Program-made: the position numbers and the translations under genes
Notes under the pieces: model-generated
What the model was told of the DNA's origin: nothing
Database searches by the model: none
Seen by the model: the letters and a program-made list of their open reading frames with translations, nothing else
Assembly: GCA_017427415.1 (NCBI GenBank)
Contig: JAFRSU010000076.1
Coordinates: 143,867 to 207,866, forward strand
DNA length: 64,000 nt
Reading direction: 5' to 3'
From: Lachnospiraceae bacterium
Lineage (GTDB): Bacteria > Bacillota > Clostridia > Lachnospirales > Lachnospiraceae
Shown here: positions 1 to 8,823 of the stretch, piece by piece
Numbering within the stretch: the first letter of the stretch is position 1
Layout of the letters: every line of letters begins with the position of its first letter

Positions 1-1353
1 GTACACTTTTACGGGAAAAAGGATGAAAAGATCGTACCCGCGACAGGCAAAGAAACCGACGGATATATCGCAAAAACTGGTAAAAAGATAAAGTGTATAG
101 AGATTAAGGAGGGTGAGAAGCACAGAAAGGCACCTATGCCTTTTACTACAAGCACACTCCAGCAGGAGGCTTCCAAAGTCCTTAATTTCTCTACCAAGAA
201 GACCATGCAGCTGGCACAGACACTGTATGAAGGTGTCGAGGTGGAAGGTCACGGAACGATAGGCCTTATCACTTATTTGAGGACCGACTCTGTAAGGGTA
301 TCTGCCGAAGCCGATGCAGCTGTAAGAAAATATATCGGGGCTAAATACGGAAATGATTTCATAACCTCTGAAGAAGTAAATAAGGGTACCGGAAAGAAGA
401 TCCAGGATGCTCATGAAGCTATCCGTCCTTCTTATGTGGATATCCCTCTTGAGGATGTGAAGAAATCCCTTTCAAGAGATCTTTTCAGGTTATATCAGCT
501 TATCTGGAAGCGTTTTGTCGCAAGCCGCATGAAGAGTGCGGAATATAAGACGGTAAGGGCGGTATTTGAAGCAAATGATATGAGATATACTTGTTCATCA
601 TCTAAGCTTGCATTTGCCGGCTTTATGTCGGTATATACAACGGATGAGGATGCCGGCGAGGACACAAATGACGGTGATCTTACCGGTATAAAGCAGGGTG
701 CTTCATATACCGTGAGCGAGACTATAAAGAAGCAGCATTTTACACAGCCTCCCGCTCACTTTACCGAGGCTTCCCTGGTTAAGACCTTAGAGGAGCTCCG
801 TATAGGACGTCCGAGTACTTATGCTCCAACCATCACTACCATCCTTGCAAGACACTATATCTTAAAGGAAAAGAAGAATCTGTATGTAACGGAACTCGGT
901 GAGGCGGTAAATGCCATCATGGTAGGCTCGTTCCCCGAGATAGTGAACAGTGAGTTTACCGCACTCATGGAGGATACTCTTGACAGTGTTGAGACAGGTG
1001 ATGTTGACTGGAAATCAATTGTCAGAAATTTCTATCCCGATCTGTTAAGTGCGGTCGATGAGGCCGAGAAAAATCTGGATAAGGTTAAGGTATCGGATGA
1101 AGAGACCGATATAGTCTGTGAACAGTGCGGACGCAAAATGGTCATCAAATACGGGCCTCACGGTAAATTCCTGGCATGTCCCGGATTCCCCGAGTGCAGG
1201 AATACGAAGTCATATAATGAGAAAACCGAGTATAAATGTCCTAAATGCGGCGGAGATATCGTGATAATGAAGAGCAAAAAGGGCAGAAGATATTACAGCT
1301 GTACAAATCATCCTGCCTGCGATTATATGTCATGGCAGAAGCCTGAACAGTAG
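1..1353 (+). CDS. topA: DNA topoisomerase I, 3' part
   Basis: This is the C-terminal 450 residues of a type IA topoisomerase, which relaxes negatively supercoiled DNA through a transient 5'-phosphotyrosine. The frame is open from base 1, so the true start lies upstream of the window. The active-site region ITYLRTDS lies near base 270, with the catalytic Tyr at about 274-276, and is preceded by the family motif PFTTSTLQQEAS. Two C4 zinc fingers close the protein: CEQCGRKM with CPGFPEC (about 1120-1200) and CPKCGGD with CTNHPAC (about 1237-1325). In Bacillus topA also lies upstream of codY, separated by trmFO, xerC and hslVU; here those genes are absent and codY follows after 126 bases. Identification is firm. 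Confidence 0.96.
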   Translation, partial: VHFYGKKDEKIVPATGKETDGYIAKTGKKIKCIEIKEGEKHRKAPMPFTTSTLQQEASKVLNFSTKKTMQLAQTLYEGVEVEGHGTIGLITYLRTDSVRVSAEADAAVRKYIGAKYGNDFITSEEVNKGTGKKIQDAHEAIRPSYVDIPLEDVKKSLSRDLFRLYQLIWKRFVASRMKSAEYKTVRAVFEANDMRYTCSSSKLAFAGFMSVYTTDEDAGEDTNDGDLTGIKQGASYTVSETIKKQHFTQPPAHFTEASLVKTLEELRIGRPSTYAPTITTILARHYILKEKKNLYVTELGEAVNAIMVGSFPEIVNSEFTALMEDTLDSVETGDVDWKSIVRNFYPDLLSAVDEAEKNLDKVKVSDEETDIVCEQCGRKMVIKYGPHGKFLACPGFPECRNTKSYNEKTEYKCPKCGGDIVIMKSKKGRRYYSCTNHPACDYMSWQKPEQ

Positions 1354-1395
1354 GAAGAAGAATGATAATTTTATCCCTTGTCGGAAAAATGTTCA

Positions 1396-1442
1396 AATTT
1401 TTAGAAAATTCTATTGATTTTTGAATAAATATGTGTTATTCT
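1396..1442 (+). promoter_or_regulatory. codY promoter with overlapping CodY box
   Basis: A sigma-A promoter TTGATT (1414-1419), 17-base spacer, TATTCT (1437-1442) stands 38 bases upstream of codY. Just before it, at 1396-1410, is AATTTTTAGAAAATT, which matches the established CodY box AATTTTCWGAAAATT at 14 of 15 positions. The box ends four bases before the -35, where a bound CodY dimer would hinder RNA polymerase, so negative autoregulation is inferred. The match is seen directly; binding is not proven. Confidence 0.8.
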
Positions 1443-1479
1443 ATCAAATAGAGTAATTACTTCAAGATGGGGGTAGAAT

Positions 1480-2247
1480 ATGAGCGTTCAATTACTTGAT
1501 AAAACGAGAAAGATTAATAAGCTCCTGCATAACAACAGTTCGCACAAGGTAGTCTTCAACGATATCTGTCAGGTTTTAAGCGATATTCTTGACGCGAATA
1601 TTCTTGTCATCAGTAAAAAAGGCAAGGTACTCGGCGTAACCAATAAAGAAGAGGTAAAGCCTTTAAGCGAGCTCATAATGAATGAGATCGGCGATCATAT
1701 CGACAATGACTTAAACGAGCGTCTGCTTAACATCCTTTCCACAAAAGAGAATGTTAACCTTGAGACTTTGGGGTTTGAGCTTCCCGATATCGATTCATAT
1801 GTGGCTCTTATCACTCCGATAGATATCGCGGGAGAGAGGCTGGGCACCCTGTTCCAGTACAGGAAGCACGACCAGTTCAATATCGATGATATAATCTTAA
1901 GCGAATACGGCACCACGGTCGTGGGGCTTGAAATGATGCGCTCCGTTAATGAAGAGAATGCGGAAGAGAGCAGAAAGGTGGCCATCGTAAGATCGGCTAT
2001 CAGCACGCTGTCCTTCTCGGAGCTTGACGCGATCAAACATATATTTAAGGAGCTGGGGGGCAATGAAGGAATCTTAGTTGCCAGCCGTATAGCCGACAGC
2101 GTGGGTATCACAAGGTCGGTTATCGTTAATGCGCTCCGCAAGTTTGAAAGCGCAGGCGTTATAGAATCAAGATCTTCCGGTATGAAGGGTACTTACATCA
2201 AGGTACTTAATGATGTAGTCTTTGAAGAACTTGAAAAAACCAAATAA
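1480..2247 (+). CDS. codY: GTP- and branched-chain amino acid-sensing global repressor CodY
   Basis: This 255-residue protein is the usual CodY length (about 259). Its N-terminal part (about 1-160) is the GAF sensor domain, with the family-typical opening LLDKTRKINKLL. The C-terminal winged helix-turn-helix (about 195-250) contains the recognition-helix segment ASRIADSVGITRSVIVNAL. CodY represses genes when GTP and branched-chain amino acids are plentiful; in Bacillus it also affects motility genes. The start ATG follows GATGGGGGT. It has its own promoter and terminator and stands directly upstream of the flagellar block, as in Bacillus. Confidence 0.96.
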   Translation: MSVQLLDKTRKINKLLHNNSSHKVVFNDICQVLSDILDANILVISKKGKVLGVTNKEEVKPLSELIMNEIGDHIDNDLNERLLNILSTKENVNLETLGFELPDIDSYVALITPIDIAGERLGTLFQYRKHDQFNIDDIILSEYGTTVVGLEMMRSVNEENAEESRKVAIVRSAISTLSFSELDAIKHIFKELGGNEGILVASRIADSVGITRSVIVNALRKFESAGVIESRSSGMKGTYIKVLNDVVFEELEKTK

Positions 2248-2263
2248 TAAATGGATTGCCATT

Positions 2264-2305
2264 ACAAAAGGGATTTTGCGTGCAAAATCCTTTTTGTGAT
2301 TTTTT
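2264..2305 (+). terminator. codY terminator
   Basis: ACAAAAGGGATTTTGC (2264-2279) pairs with GCAAAATCCTTTTTGT (2282-2297) over 16 positions with one G-T wobble, and TTTTT follows. It separates codY from the flagellar operon. Confidence 0.85.
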
Positions 2306-2314
2306 AAATATTGC

Positions 2315-2342
2315 TTGTGTTTTTTATGCAATTAATTATAAT
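2315..2342 (+). promoter_or_regulatory. Sigma-A promoter for the flagellar block
   Basis: TTGTGT (2315-2320), a 16-base spacer and a perfect TATAAT (2337-2342) lie 33 bases upstream of flgB. It follows the codY terminator, so it is the likely main fla/che promoter. No sigma-28-type element and no convincing CodY box was seen here. Confidence 0.7.
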
Positions 2343-2375
2343 TATGTTTAGCGGGTTTATTTCGGAGGTTTTTTA

Positions 2376-2777
2376 ATGATTGGATCTAATGCTTTTAACT
2401 ATGTAAATGTGCTTAATAAAGCTGCCGATGCGAGCTGGATCAGGAATGAGGTCATCGCCAACAATATAGCAAATGTCAGCACTCCCGGATATAAGAGAAA
2501 GGATATAAAGTTCGAGGGGTATTTAAAGCACGAGCTGATGAAGGATGGGATCAGCGGCGGCGACTTAAATAAGCGTGTAGCCAATGTGGACCTTTCAAGA
2601 CTCGGCACAAGGATCTATACCGATCAGGCAGAGCTTTCCTACCGTAAGGACGGAAACAATGTCGATATCAATACCGAAAATGCAAATCTGGCTGAGAACC
2701 AGATCAGATATTATACATTGCTTAATTCGATGACTCAGGAGTTTAGCAGGATAAAGTCCGTCCTGTCCAAGGGCTGA
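2376..2777 (+). CDS. flgB: Flagellar proximal rod protein FlgB
   Basis: FlgB is one of the rod subunits that link the MS ring to the distal rod. The 133-residue length is typical. The N-terminal segment with NNIANVSTPGYKRKDI (about 28-43) is the signature of rod/hook proteins, exported without a cleaved signal. The start follows CGGAGG by a good distance. flgC begins 17 bases after the stop, the normal order in Gram-positive fla/che operons. Confidence 0.95.
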   Translation: MIGSNAFNYVNVLNKAADASWIRNEVIANNIANVSTPGYKRKDIKFEGYLKHELMKDGISGGDLNKRVANVDLSRLGTRIYTDQAELSYRKDGNNVDINTENANLAENQIRYYTLLNSMTQEFSRIKSVLSKG

Positions 2778-2794
2778 TGTGAAAGGAGAGGCTT

Positions 2795-3247
2795 ATGGCG
2801 ATTTTTAACGGAATGAATATAAGTGCCAGCGGTATGACTGCACAGACCATGCGTATGGATACCATCGCACAGAACCTGGCAAATATCGATACCACACGTG
2901 ATGAGAACGGCAACGTATATCGCAGGAAGACTGTTGTTTTTGCCGAAAAAGGTAATGATGCGTTCGGCGTGGCTCTGGCACAGCAGCAGGCAAGACGTGC
3001 GACTGCCTTAAACGGCAGCGGTGTAAAGGTAACCGCCATAGCCGAGGATCATGTGACCTCGTTAAAGAAGGTATACGATCCCGCACATCCCGATGCAGAC
3101 GAGGACGGATATGTTACATATCCCAACGTTGATACGGTCACCGAGATGACAAACCTTATAGATGCCACACGTTCTTATGAGGCGAATGTTACCGCATTCA
3201 ATGCCACAAAGAACATGCTCTTAAAAGGGCTCGATGTAGGACAATGA
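2795..3247 (+). CDS. flgC: Flagellar rod protein FlgC
   Basis: This 150-residue rod protein carries the N-terminal motif NISASGMTAQTMRMD followed by IAQNLANIDT, and a C-terminal heptad-rich helix (ATRSYEANVTAFNATKNML) typical of FlgC/FlgG-type proteins. AAAGGAGAGG precedes the ATG. It lies between flgB and fliE, as expected. The 97-base gap to fliE contains a small GC hairpin (GTGCC at 3290-3294 with GGCAC at 3301-3305), so spacing is looser here than elsewhere in the operon. Confidence 0.95.
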   Translation: MAIFNGMNISASGMTAQTMRMDTIAQNLANIDTTRDENGNVYRRKTVVFAEKGNDAFGVALAQQQARRATALNGSGVKVTAIAEDHVTSLKKVYDPAHPDADEDGYVTYPNVDTVTEMTNLIDATRSYEANVTAFNATKNMLLKGLDVGQ

Positions 3248-3344
3248 TAGGTTAGTGACTGGTTTGAAGTAATGTTTCAGACTCCGCCGGTGCCGCCGCA
3301 GGCACGGTACCGGTGTGTAAGCATGCCTGAGGAATGATAAGGAT

Positions 3345-3710
3345 ATGGACAATTACAGAGTAATGGGGATAAACGGCCTTGATATCTTAAGTACCGGCAG
3401 TACCGGAAAAACAGCCAAAAAGGAAAAACTCGATATGTTTGACCTTATGGCTCCTGAGGAGCTTAAAGGCACCGGCAAACCGGGATCTTTTGATTCCCTG
3501 CTTAAATCGGCTATGGACATGATATCGGAAACCAACAGGTATTCCAATGAAGCCCAGGAGGCCGAACTTGCGTATGCCATGGGGCTCACCAATTCGACAC
3601 ATGACCTCCAGGTAGCCCAGATGAAAGCAAACATTTCATTACAGTACACCGTTGCAGTCCGCAACGCTGTCATGGACGCATACAGGGAAATAATGCAGAT
3701 GCAGTTTTGA
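3345..3710 (+). CDS. fliE: Flagellar hook-basal body complex protein FliE
   Basis: FliE joins the MS ring to the rod and is among the first exported subunits. The 121-residue protein is somewhat longer than common FliE (about 105). The conserved C-terminal half is clear, with a segment on alternate helices ending in VAQMKANISLQYTVAVRNAVMDAYREIMQMQ. The ribosome binding site is modest (GAGGAATGATAAGG). The following gene, fliF, is 242 bases away because a structured repeat stands between them. Confidence 0.93.
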   Translation: MDNYRVMGINGLDILSTGSTGKTAKKEKLDMFDLMAPEELKGTGKPGSFDSLLKSAMDMISETNRYSNEAQEAELAYAMGLTNSTHDLQVAQMKANISLQYTVAVRNAVMDAYREIMQMQF

Positions 3711-3718
3711 TAAATAGC

Positions 3719-3897
3719 CGCTATCCGCGGTCAATACGGATAAAACTCAAAGCGCAAGCTTGCTTGCAGATTTGAGTTTTTACGGATTGGACCGGGGAGG
3801 TTGGGCAAAACCAACGAGTAAACTTTAAGCCGCTTTAGCGGCGGCCGACGGCGAAGCCGGCGGGTTTATGAGTGGTTTTGAGCAACCGCGGATAGCG
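3719..3897 (+). repeat. Structured repeat family 1, copy 1 (fliE-fliF spacer)
   Basis: A nested structure fills most of the fliE-fliF gap. A perfect 13-bp outer inverted repeat pairs 3719-3731 with 3885-3897 (core CTATCCGC/GCGGATAG). Inside are: a terminator-like hairpin 3742-3781 (AAAACTCAAA/TTTGAGTTTT around GCAAGC-TT-GCTTGC, ending in TTTTT); GGAGG; a second long stem 3799-3813 with 3873-3887; the motif ACGAGTAAAC paired with GTTTATGAGTG through tandem G-A pairs; and two small hairpins, GCCGC-TTTA-GCGGC (3829-3842) and CGGC-GAA-GCCG (3849-3859). Copies 2 and 3 share the layout but not the stem sequences. Being inside an operon, the terminator-like hairpin could reduce expression of everything from fliF on. 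Confidence 0.85.
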
Positions 3898-3952
3898 TGG
3901 ATAAGTAATGCCATCGTTTCAAAGGAGTAATTCGGGGGAAGGGGAACCATAA

Positions 3953-5569
3953 ATGCTTGATCGTCTAAAGCAGATACCGAAAAAAATAGCGGAAATATGG
4001 AAGAAATATTCGGCCAAACAAAGAGCAGTCATCATCAGTACGGTGGCTGTTGTTGTGTTGGCCTTAATTGTTTTAATAGTCATACTTAACCAGACACAGT
4101 TTGTTAAACTATATACTTTTGATGACACCGCCTCGGCAAAAACAGCCATGGCCGTTCTTGAATCAAATGCGATAGAACACAGGCTCGGTACCGATGACAG
4201 AACGATAGAAGTAAATGAGAAGCAGAAACAGGATGCAGTACTTGCTCTTGCTGACAGCGATGTCATGTCTGAAAGTGAGTTTACTTTAGCGGATCTGTTA
4301 AATACTGATCTCAGTACCACGACCTCTGACAAGCAGAGAAATAATCATCTGTATATTCAGAGCAAGCTCACGAACTGGATCAAGGGCATGGACGGCGTAA
4401 ACAAGGCCGAAGTCATATATTTCCCGTCCGACAACTCACATTCGATACTTAAGGAACAGCGTGAGATAGGTGTTACCGTTTCGATAAATATAAATGACAA
4501 TAAGTTTGATAAAGTAAATACACCGTTATCCATTGCTACAGGTGTGGCATATGCTGTCGGAAACAGTACGACCGACAAGATAAGAGTCATAGACCAGCAC
4601 GGGCGCCTTCTCTTTGGCGGGGAAAGTACGGATTCCGAGAGCTATGGCAGAAACGAAGCGCTTTCTTACGAGAAAACCGTTGAAAAATGGTATATAGACA
4701 AGCTCGTGGAACTGGCTACCATAAACGGATATTATAATGCCCAGGTATCTCCGAACCTTGATATCAACATGGAAAAGACATCCGAGATGTTTACGGAATA
4801 TATAGCCACTGAAGGTTTGCAGAGCGCCTATGATTCTTATACCAAGATATCTTCGGAGAATCAAGGTCCCGCGGGAGATATCCCCGGAACCGACTCAAAC
4901 GATGAGTCCGATTATTATATCGAAACATCCGGTTCGGGAAGCAGTGCTTACAATGAAGAGACATATAAGTTTAAACCCAGTGAGCGTGTTACCCAGACGA
5001 TAAGAAATTCACCTTTTATCGTTCATGAAAATTCATCGCTTGCCATTACACTGCGTAAAGCGGTAAATATCACTGAGGAAGAGCTGGAAGAAAACGGTGC
5101 GCTGGAGAATACAACATTCGAAAGATATGCGGAAACGCATCAGGATATCACGAGGATTGATGATCAGGCCACACTTGACGATCTGAAACAGCTTTTCTCG
5201 GATGCGAGCGGAATACCTGTAAACAGCATATCTATCATTGCATATACCGAGCCTTTCTATATCCCGAAGGATACCGGAGAGGGCCCGAACCTTTCACTTA
5301 TCTTAGAGATCCTGCTTGCGGCTCTTATAGTCGGTCTGCTCCTATTTGTAGTATTCAGGGCTATGAAGCCTGCAGAGGTAGTGGAGACGGAGCCTGAGCT
5401 CTCAGTAGAGAGACTGCTTGCGACCACCAGGGAGAACCAGTCTTTGGAGGATATCGAATTCGGTGAGAAATCCGAGACCAGAAAGATGATAGAGAAATAC
5501 ATTGACGAGAACGCCGATGCGGTTGCGGCTCTGCTTCGCAACTGGTTAAGCGATGACGGATGGAATTGA
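3953..5569 (+). CDS. fliF: Flagellar MS-ring protein FliF
   Basis: FliF forms the membrane-embedded MS ring on which the flagellum is built. The 538-residue protein has an N-terminal membrane helix (about 24-46), ring-building motifs of the YscJ/FliF family in the first half (for example NKAEVIYFPSD near 140), a Ser/Gly-rich linker near 300-340, and a second membrane helix at about 443-467. The acidic C-terminal tail (SVERLLATTRENQS onward) is where FliG binds. It is coupled closely to fliG (15-base gap). Confidence 0.96.
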   Translation: MLDRLKQIPKKIAEIWKKYSAKQRAVIISTVAVVVLALIVLIVILNQTQFVKLYTFDDTASAKTAMAVLESNAIEHRLGTDDRTIEVNEKQKQDAVLALADSDVMSESEFTLADLLNTDLSTTTSDKQRNNHLYIQSKLTNWIKGMDGVNKAEVIYFPSDNSHSILKEQREIGVTVSININDNKFDKVNTPLSIATGVAYAVGNSTTDKIRVIDQHGRLLFGGESTDSESYGRNEALSYEKTVEKWYIDKLVELATINGYYNAQVSPNLDINMEKTSEMFTEYIATEGLQSAYDSYTKISSENQGPAGDIPGTDSNDESDYYIETSGSGSSAYNEETYKFKPSERVTQTIRNSPFIVHENSSLAITLRKAVNITEEELEENGALENTTFERYAETHQDITRIDDQATLDDLKQLFSDASGIPVNSISIIAYTEPFYIPKDTGEGPNLSLILEILLAALIVGLLLFVVFRAMKPAEVVETEPELSVERLLATTRENQSLEDIEFGEKSETRKMIEKYIDENADAVAALLRNWLSDDGWN

Positions 5570-5584
5570 AACTAGGAGGACATT

Positions 5585-6604
5585 ATGGCGGCAAAGGCTA
5601 GTCTTGCTGATTACAACGGACTTCAGAAGGCTGCGATACTTATGATCGCATTAGGACCCGAGAAAGCATCAAAGCTTTTTAAACATCTGAAGGATGAAGA
5701 GATAGAAGCATTGACTTTGGAGATAGCAAATACAAAAAGTGTATCACAGCAGGTAAAAGATGATGTGATGGATGAATTCTATGAGCTGTGCCTTGCCCAG
5801 CAATATATCGCGGAAGGCGGTATCGGATATGCAAAGGAACTGCTTGACAATGCTTTGGGATCCGAAAGGGCATCCGAGGTCATCGGAAGGCTTACCGCAT
5901 CCTTACAGGTACGTCCTTTCGAGTTTATCAGAAAGACGGATCCTTCACAGCTGCTCAACTTTATCCAGGATGAGCATCCCCAGACCATCGCACTTATATT
6001 GAGCTACCTGCCTTCGGCACAGGCAGCACAGATCATCAGTGCACTTCCTCCCGAGAAACAGGCGGATGTGGCAAAACGTATAGCAATGATGGACAGGACA
6101 TCGCCCGATATCATACAGGAGGTGGAGGCTGTGCTCGAAAAGAAGCTTGCTTCGCTTGTTAATCAGGATTACACCATCGCAGGCGGTGTTGATTCTATCG
6201 TTGAGATACTTAATTCCGTTGACCGTGCTACAGAGAAGCATATCCTTGAAACTCTCGAGATCGAGGAGCCCGAGCTTACCGACGAGATCAGAAAGAAGAT
6301 GTTCGTATTCGAGGATATATTGCTGCTTGACGATAAATCCATACAGAGAGTTCTGCGTGAGGTGGATAATTCCGAGCTTGCCATAGCCATGAAGGCCGCA
6401 AACGAGCAGGTTCAGAATGCTATATTTAACAATCTTTCAAAACGTCTGGCGGTTATGATAAAAGAGGATATGGAATATATGGGTCCTGTACGTATGAAGG
6501 ATGTTGAGGAAGCCCAGCAGAAGATCGTTAATATTATCAGAAAACTTGAGGATTCAGGCGAGATCATTGTTTCGCGTGGCGGAGGTGATGATATAGTTGT
6601 CTAA
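5585..6604 (+). CDS. fliG: Flagellar motor switch protein FliG
   Basis: FliG is the C-ring protein that receives torque from the MotA/MotB stator and sets rotation direction. Length (339) is typical. It opens with LQKAAILMIALG, holds the middle-domain EHPQTIALILSYL (about 125-137) that contacts FliM, and ends with the charged torque helix region containing DDKSIQRVLREVDNSELAIAMK. AGGAGG precedes the start. It overlaps fliH by eight bases, so the two are translationally coupled. Confidence 0.97.
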   Translation: MAAKASLADYNGLQKAAILMIALGPEKASKLFKHLKDEEIEALTLEIANTKSVSQQVKDDVMDEFYELCLAQQYIAEGGIGYAKELLDNALGSERASEVIGRLTASLQVRPFEFIRKTDPSQLLNFIQDEHPQTIALILSYLPSAQAAQIISALPPEKQADVAKRIAMMDRTSPDIIQEVEAVLEKKLASLVNQDYTIAGGVDSIVEILNSVDRATEKHILETLEIEEPELTDEIRKKMFVFEDILLLDDKSIQRVLREVDNSELAIAMKAANEQVQNAIFNNLSKRLAVMIKEDMEYMGPVRMKDVEEAQQKIVNIIRKLEDSGEIIVSRGGGDDIVV

Positions 6605-7508
6605 TCTTATAAAAGGTTATTCCATCAAATATGATGAACCGACAAAGAAGCTTGATATGAATGAAAGGGCAGAGAGCTTCCGCAAGATATATGTTGAGGA
6701 GCTTGAAAAGAAACAGACGGGAGCCGTGGAACAGGATATTCCCGATACTGCCCGCACGTCTTCATCATTTACCGAAGGACTGCCGGGGGAAAGGATAGTC
6801 ATATCCGGAAGTGAGGAAGAGACTCTGTCAGAGCAGGAAAAACAGATAGTGGAAAATCAGCGCCAGATAAGGGAGCTTGAAGCTAAGCTTGAGGAACTGA
6901 GGATTCAGGCAGGACAGATGCTCGATGAGGCCGAGGAACAGGCCGAACAGATCATAGCTGATGCAAAACAGCAGGCCGAGACAGAGGCGCAGCAGCTTAT
7001 CGATGAATATGTCCGAAAAGGATATAATGAAGGACATGAGAAGGCTGAACAGGAATGCAGTGAATTAAAGCAGGAACTGGAACAAAAGATAAAACAGACA
7101 GAAGAAGATTATGAGAAGCAGGTGAGTGAACTTGAGCCTGCTTTTGTTGAAATTCTGATAAAATATGTGGAAAAACTTACGGGAATATATGCCGGTGAGC
7201 GTCCTGAGGTCATCATGCACGTGATACATCAGGCCATGACCAAGCAGACGTCCTGCAGAAACTTTATCATAAGGGTATCGCCTCAGGATTACGGTAATGT
7301 TATCAACCAGCAGCCCGAGATCAATCTGTGGCTTCCGGAAGGATCGCAGGTCGAGGTAGTAGAGGATAAGACGCTTAAAGAAGGCGGATGCCTCATAGAG
7401 ACCGATACCAGGATATTCGACTGCAGCATTGAGACTCAGTTAAGGAGTCTTAAGGAGGACTTGAGACTGCTGGCAGGTGACAGTGAGGACAATACTACGG
7501 CGGGATGA
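6597..7508 (+). CDS. fliH: Flagellar export ATPase regulator FliH
   Basis: FliH forms a peripheral stalk that holds and restrains the export ATPase FliI. The 303-residue protein has a disordered start, a long Gln/Glu-rich coiled coil (about 80-190) and a C-terminal FliH/YscL domain ending in a GGCLIET DTRIFDCSIE-type segment typical of the family. The start is TTG at 6597, overlapping the end of fliG; the next in-frame start would delete conserved residues. Sequence is otherwise divergent, as usual for FliH, so position between fliG and fliI adds weight. Confidence 0.9.
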   Translation: MSNLIKGYSIKYDEPTKKLDMNERAESFRKIYVEELEKKQTGAVEQDIPDTARTSSSFTEGLPGERIVISGSEEETLSEQEKQIVENQRQIRELEAKLEELRIQAGQMLDEAEEQAEQIIADAKQQAETEAQQLIDEYVRKGYNEGHEKAEQECSELKQELEQKIKQTEEDYEKQVSELEPAFVEILIKYVEKLTGIYAGERPEVIMHVIHQAMTKQTSCRNFIIRVSPQDYGNVINQQPEINLWLPEGSQVEVVEDKTLKEGGCLIETDTRIFDCSIETQLRSLKEDLRLLAGDSEDNTTAG

Positions 7509-7523
7509 TATAGGGAGCTTGAT

Positions 7524-8822
7524 ATGGATGTAAAAAAATATGAGGCTTTTCTGGATAAAAGATATATAAAAGAACTCGGAAGAGTAAAGAAGGTAGTCGG
7601 ACTTACCATGGAATCCTTCGGACCCGATGTTGTGCTTGATGATGTATGTCGTGTGACATCCATCGACCACAAGGTAGAGACCAGGGCTGAGGTCATAGGT
7701 TTCAAGGACGACTATGTCCTTCTTATGCCTTACGAGGAGATAGGCGGAATAGGTGTCGGAAGCTATGTGGAGAATCTGGGAGTCAAGTTTTCCGTAAAAG
7801 TCGGAGACGAGCTTTTAGGTAAAAAACTTAACGGCTTGGGAGAGTCCATGGACGGAACACCGATAAGGACCAGTAAAACCTATCCGGCTGAGGCTGCTCC
7901 CCCCGATCCTCTAAAACGTGAAATGATCAAAGAGACACTTACTCTCGGTGTAAAGGCCGTGGACGGACTGCTTACCATCGGTAAAGGTCAGCGTATCGGC
8001 ATATTCGCCGGCAGCGGTGTCGGAAAAAGTACATTGCTCGGCATGTTTGCCAGAAATACAAGAGCAGATATAAATGTCATAGCACTTATCGGAGAGCGTG
8101 GAAGAGAGGTACGTGAGTTCATAGAGAGGGACTTAGGCGAAGAGGGTATGAGAAGGTCCGTGGTAGTCATCGCTACTTCGGATAAGCCTGCACTTGCCAG
8201 AAAAAAGGCGGCAAAGACAGCTACAGCCATAGCCGAGTATTTCCGTGACCAGGGTAAGGATGTACTCCTTATGATGGACTCGCTGACACGTTTTTCCATG
8301 GCACAGCGTGAGATAGGGCTTGCTGCCGGTGAGCCTCCGGTTTCGCGCGGGTATCCTCCGAGCGTGTATTCGGAGATGCCGAAGCTCTTAGAGCGTGCGG
8401 GGAAAGGTGCCGTAGGCTCTATTACGGGGCTTTATACGGTGCTTGTTGACGGTGATGATTTTAATGAGCCCATAACGGATACGGCCCGGGGTATTTTGGA
8501 CGGGCATATCGTTCTTTCAAGAAAGATAGCCGCAAAAGGACATTATCCGGCCATAGATGTATTATCAAGCATCTCCCGTGTAATGAGCTCGATAGTCACT
8601 AAGGAACAGAAAAAGCTTGCGGCAGAGCTTAAGATGGTAATGGCCACTTATAACGAGTCGGAGGACCTTATAAATATCGGAGCATATAAGGCGGGAGCCA
8701 ACAAAAACATTGATTATGCCATAGAGAAGATAGATGCGGTAAATGCTTTTCTTTGTCAGGGTACGGACGAGAAGTTTACCTTCGAAGAAACACTTGCGGC
8801 ATTGAAGTCGATCTTTGAATAA
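7524..8822 (+). CDS. fliI: Flagellum-specific export ATPase FliI
   Basis: FliI powers loading of export substrates into the flagellar type III gate and is related to the F1 beta subunit. The 432-residue protein shows the Walker A GSGVGKST (about 163-170), GERGREVREF, the Walker B region VLLMMDSLTRF, and the AREIGLAAGEPPVSRGYPPS-type stretch conserved in FliI/YscN. TAGGGAGC precedes the ATG. It is followed by fliJ after an unusual spacer. Confidence 0.97.
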   Translation: MDVKKYEAFLDKRYIKELGRVKKVVGLTMESFGPDVVLDDVCRVTSIDHKVETRAEVIGFKDDYVLLMPYEEIGGIGVGSYVENLGVKFSVKVGDELLGKKLNGLGESMDGTPIRTSKTYPAEAAPPDPLKREMIKETLTLGVKAVDGLLTIGKGQRIGIFAGSGVGKSTLLGMFARNTRADINVIALIGERGREVREFIERDLGEEGMRRSVVVIATSDKPALARKKAAKTATAIAEYFRDQGKDVLLMMDSLTRFSMAQREIGLAAGEPPVSRGYPPSVYSEMPKLLERAGKGAVGSITGLYTVLVDGDDFNEPITDTARGILDGHIVLSRKIAAKGHYPAIDVLSSISRVMSSIVTKEQKKLAAELKMVMATYNESEDLINIGAYKAGANKNIDYAIEKIDAVNAFLCQGTDEKFTFEETLAALKSIFE

Positions 8823-8823
8823 G

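Noticed and set aside
3271..3336. 21-codon frame in the flgC-fliE gap
   Set aside because: No Shine-Dalgarno and the region is better explained by a hairpin; conservation cannot be judged.
3719..3897. Family 1 as a simple MITE
   Set aside because: No target-site duplication is visible and internal stem sequences differ while pairing is kept; a mobile origin is still not excluded.
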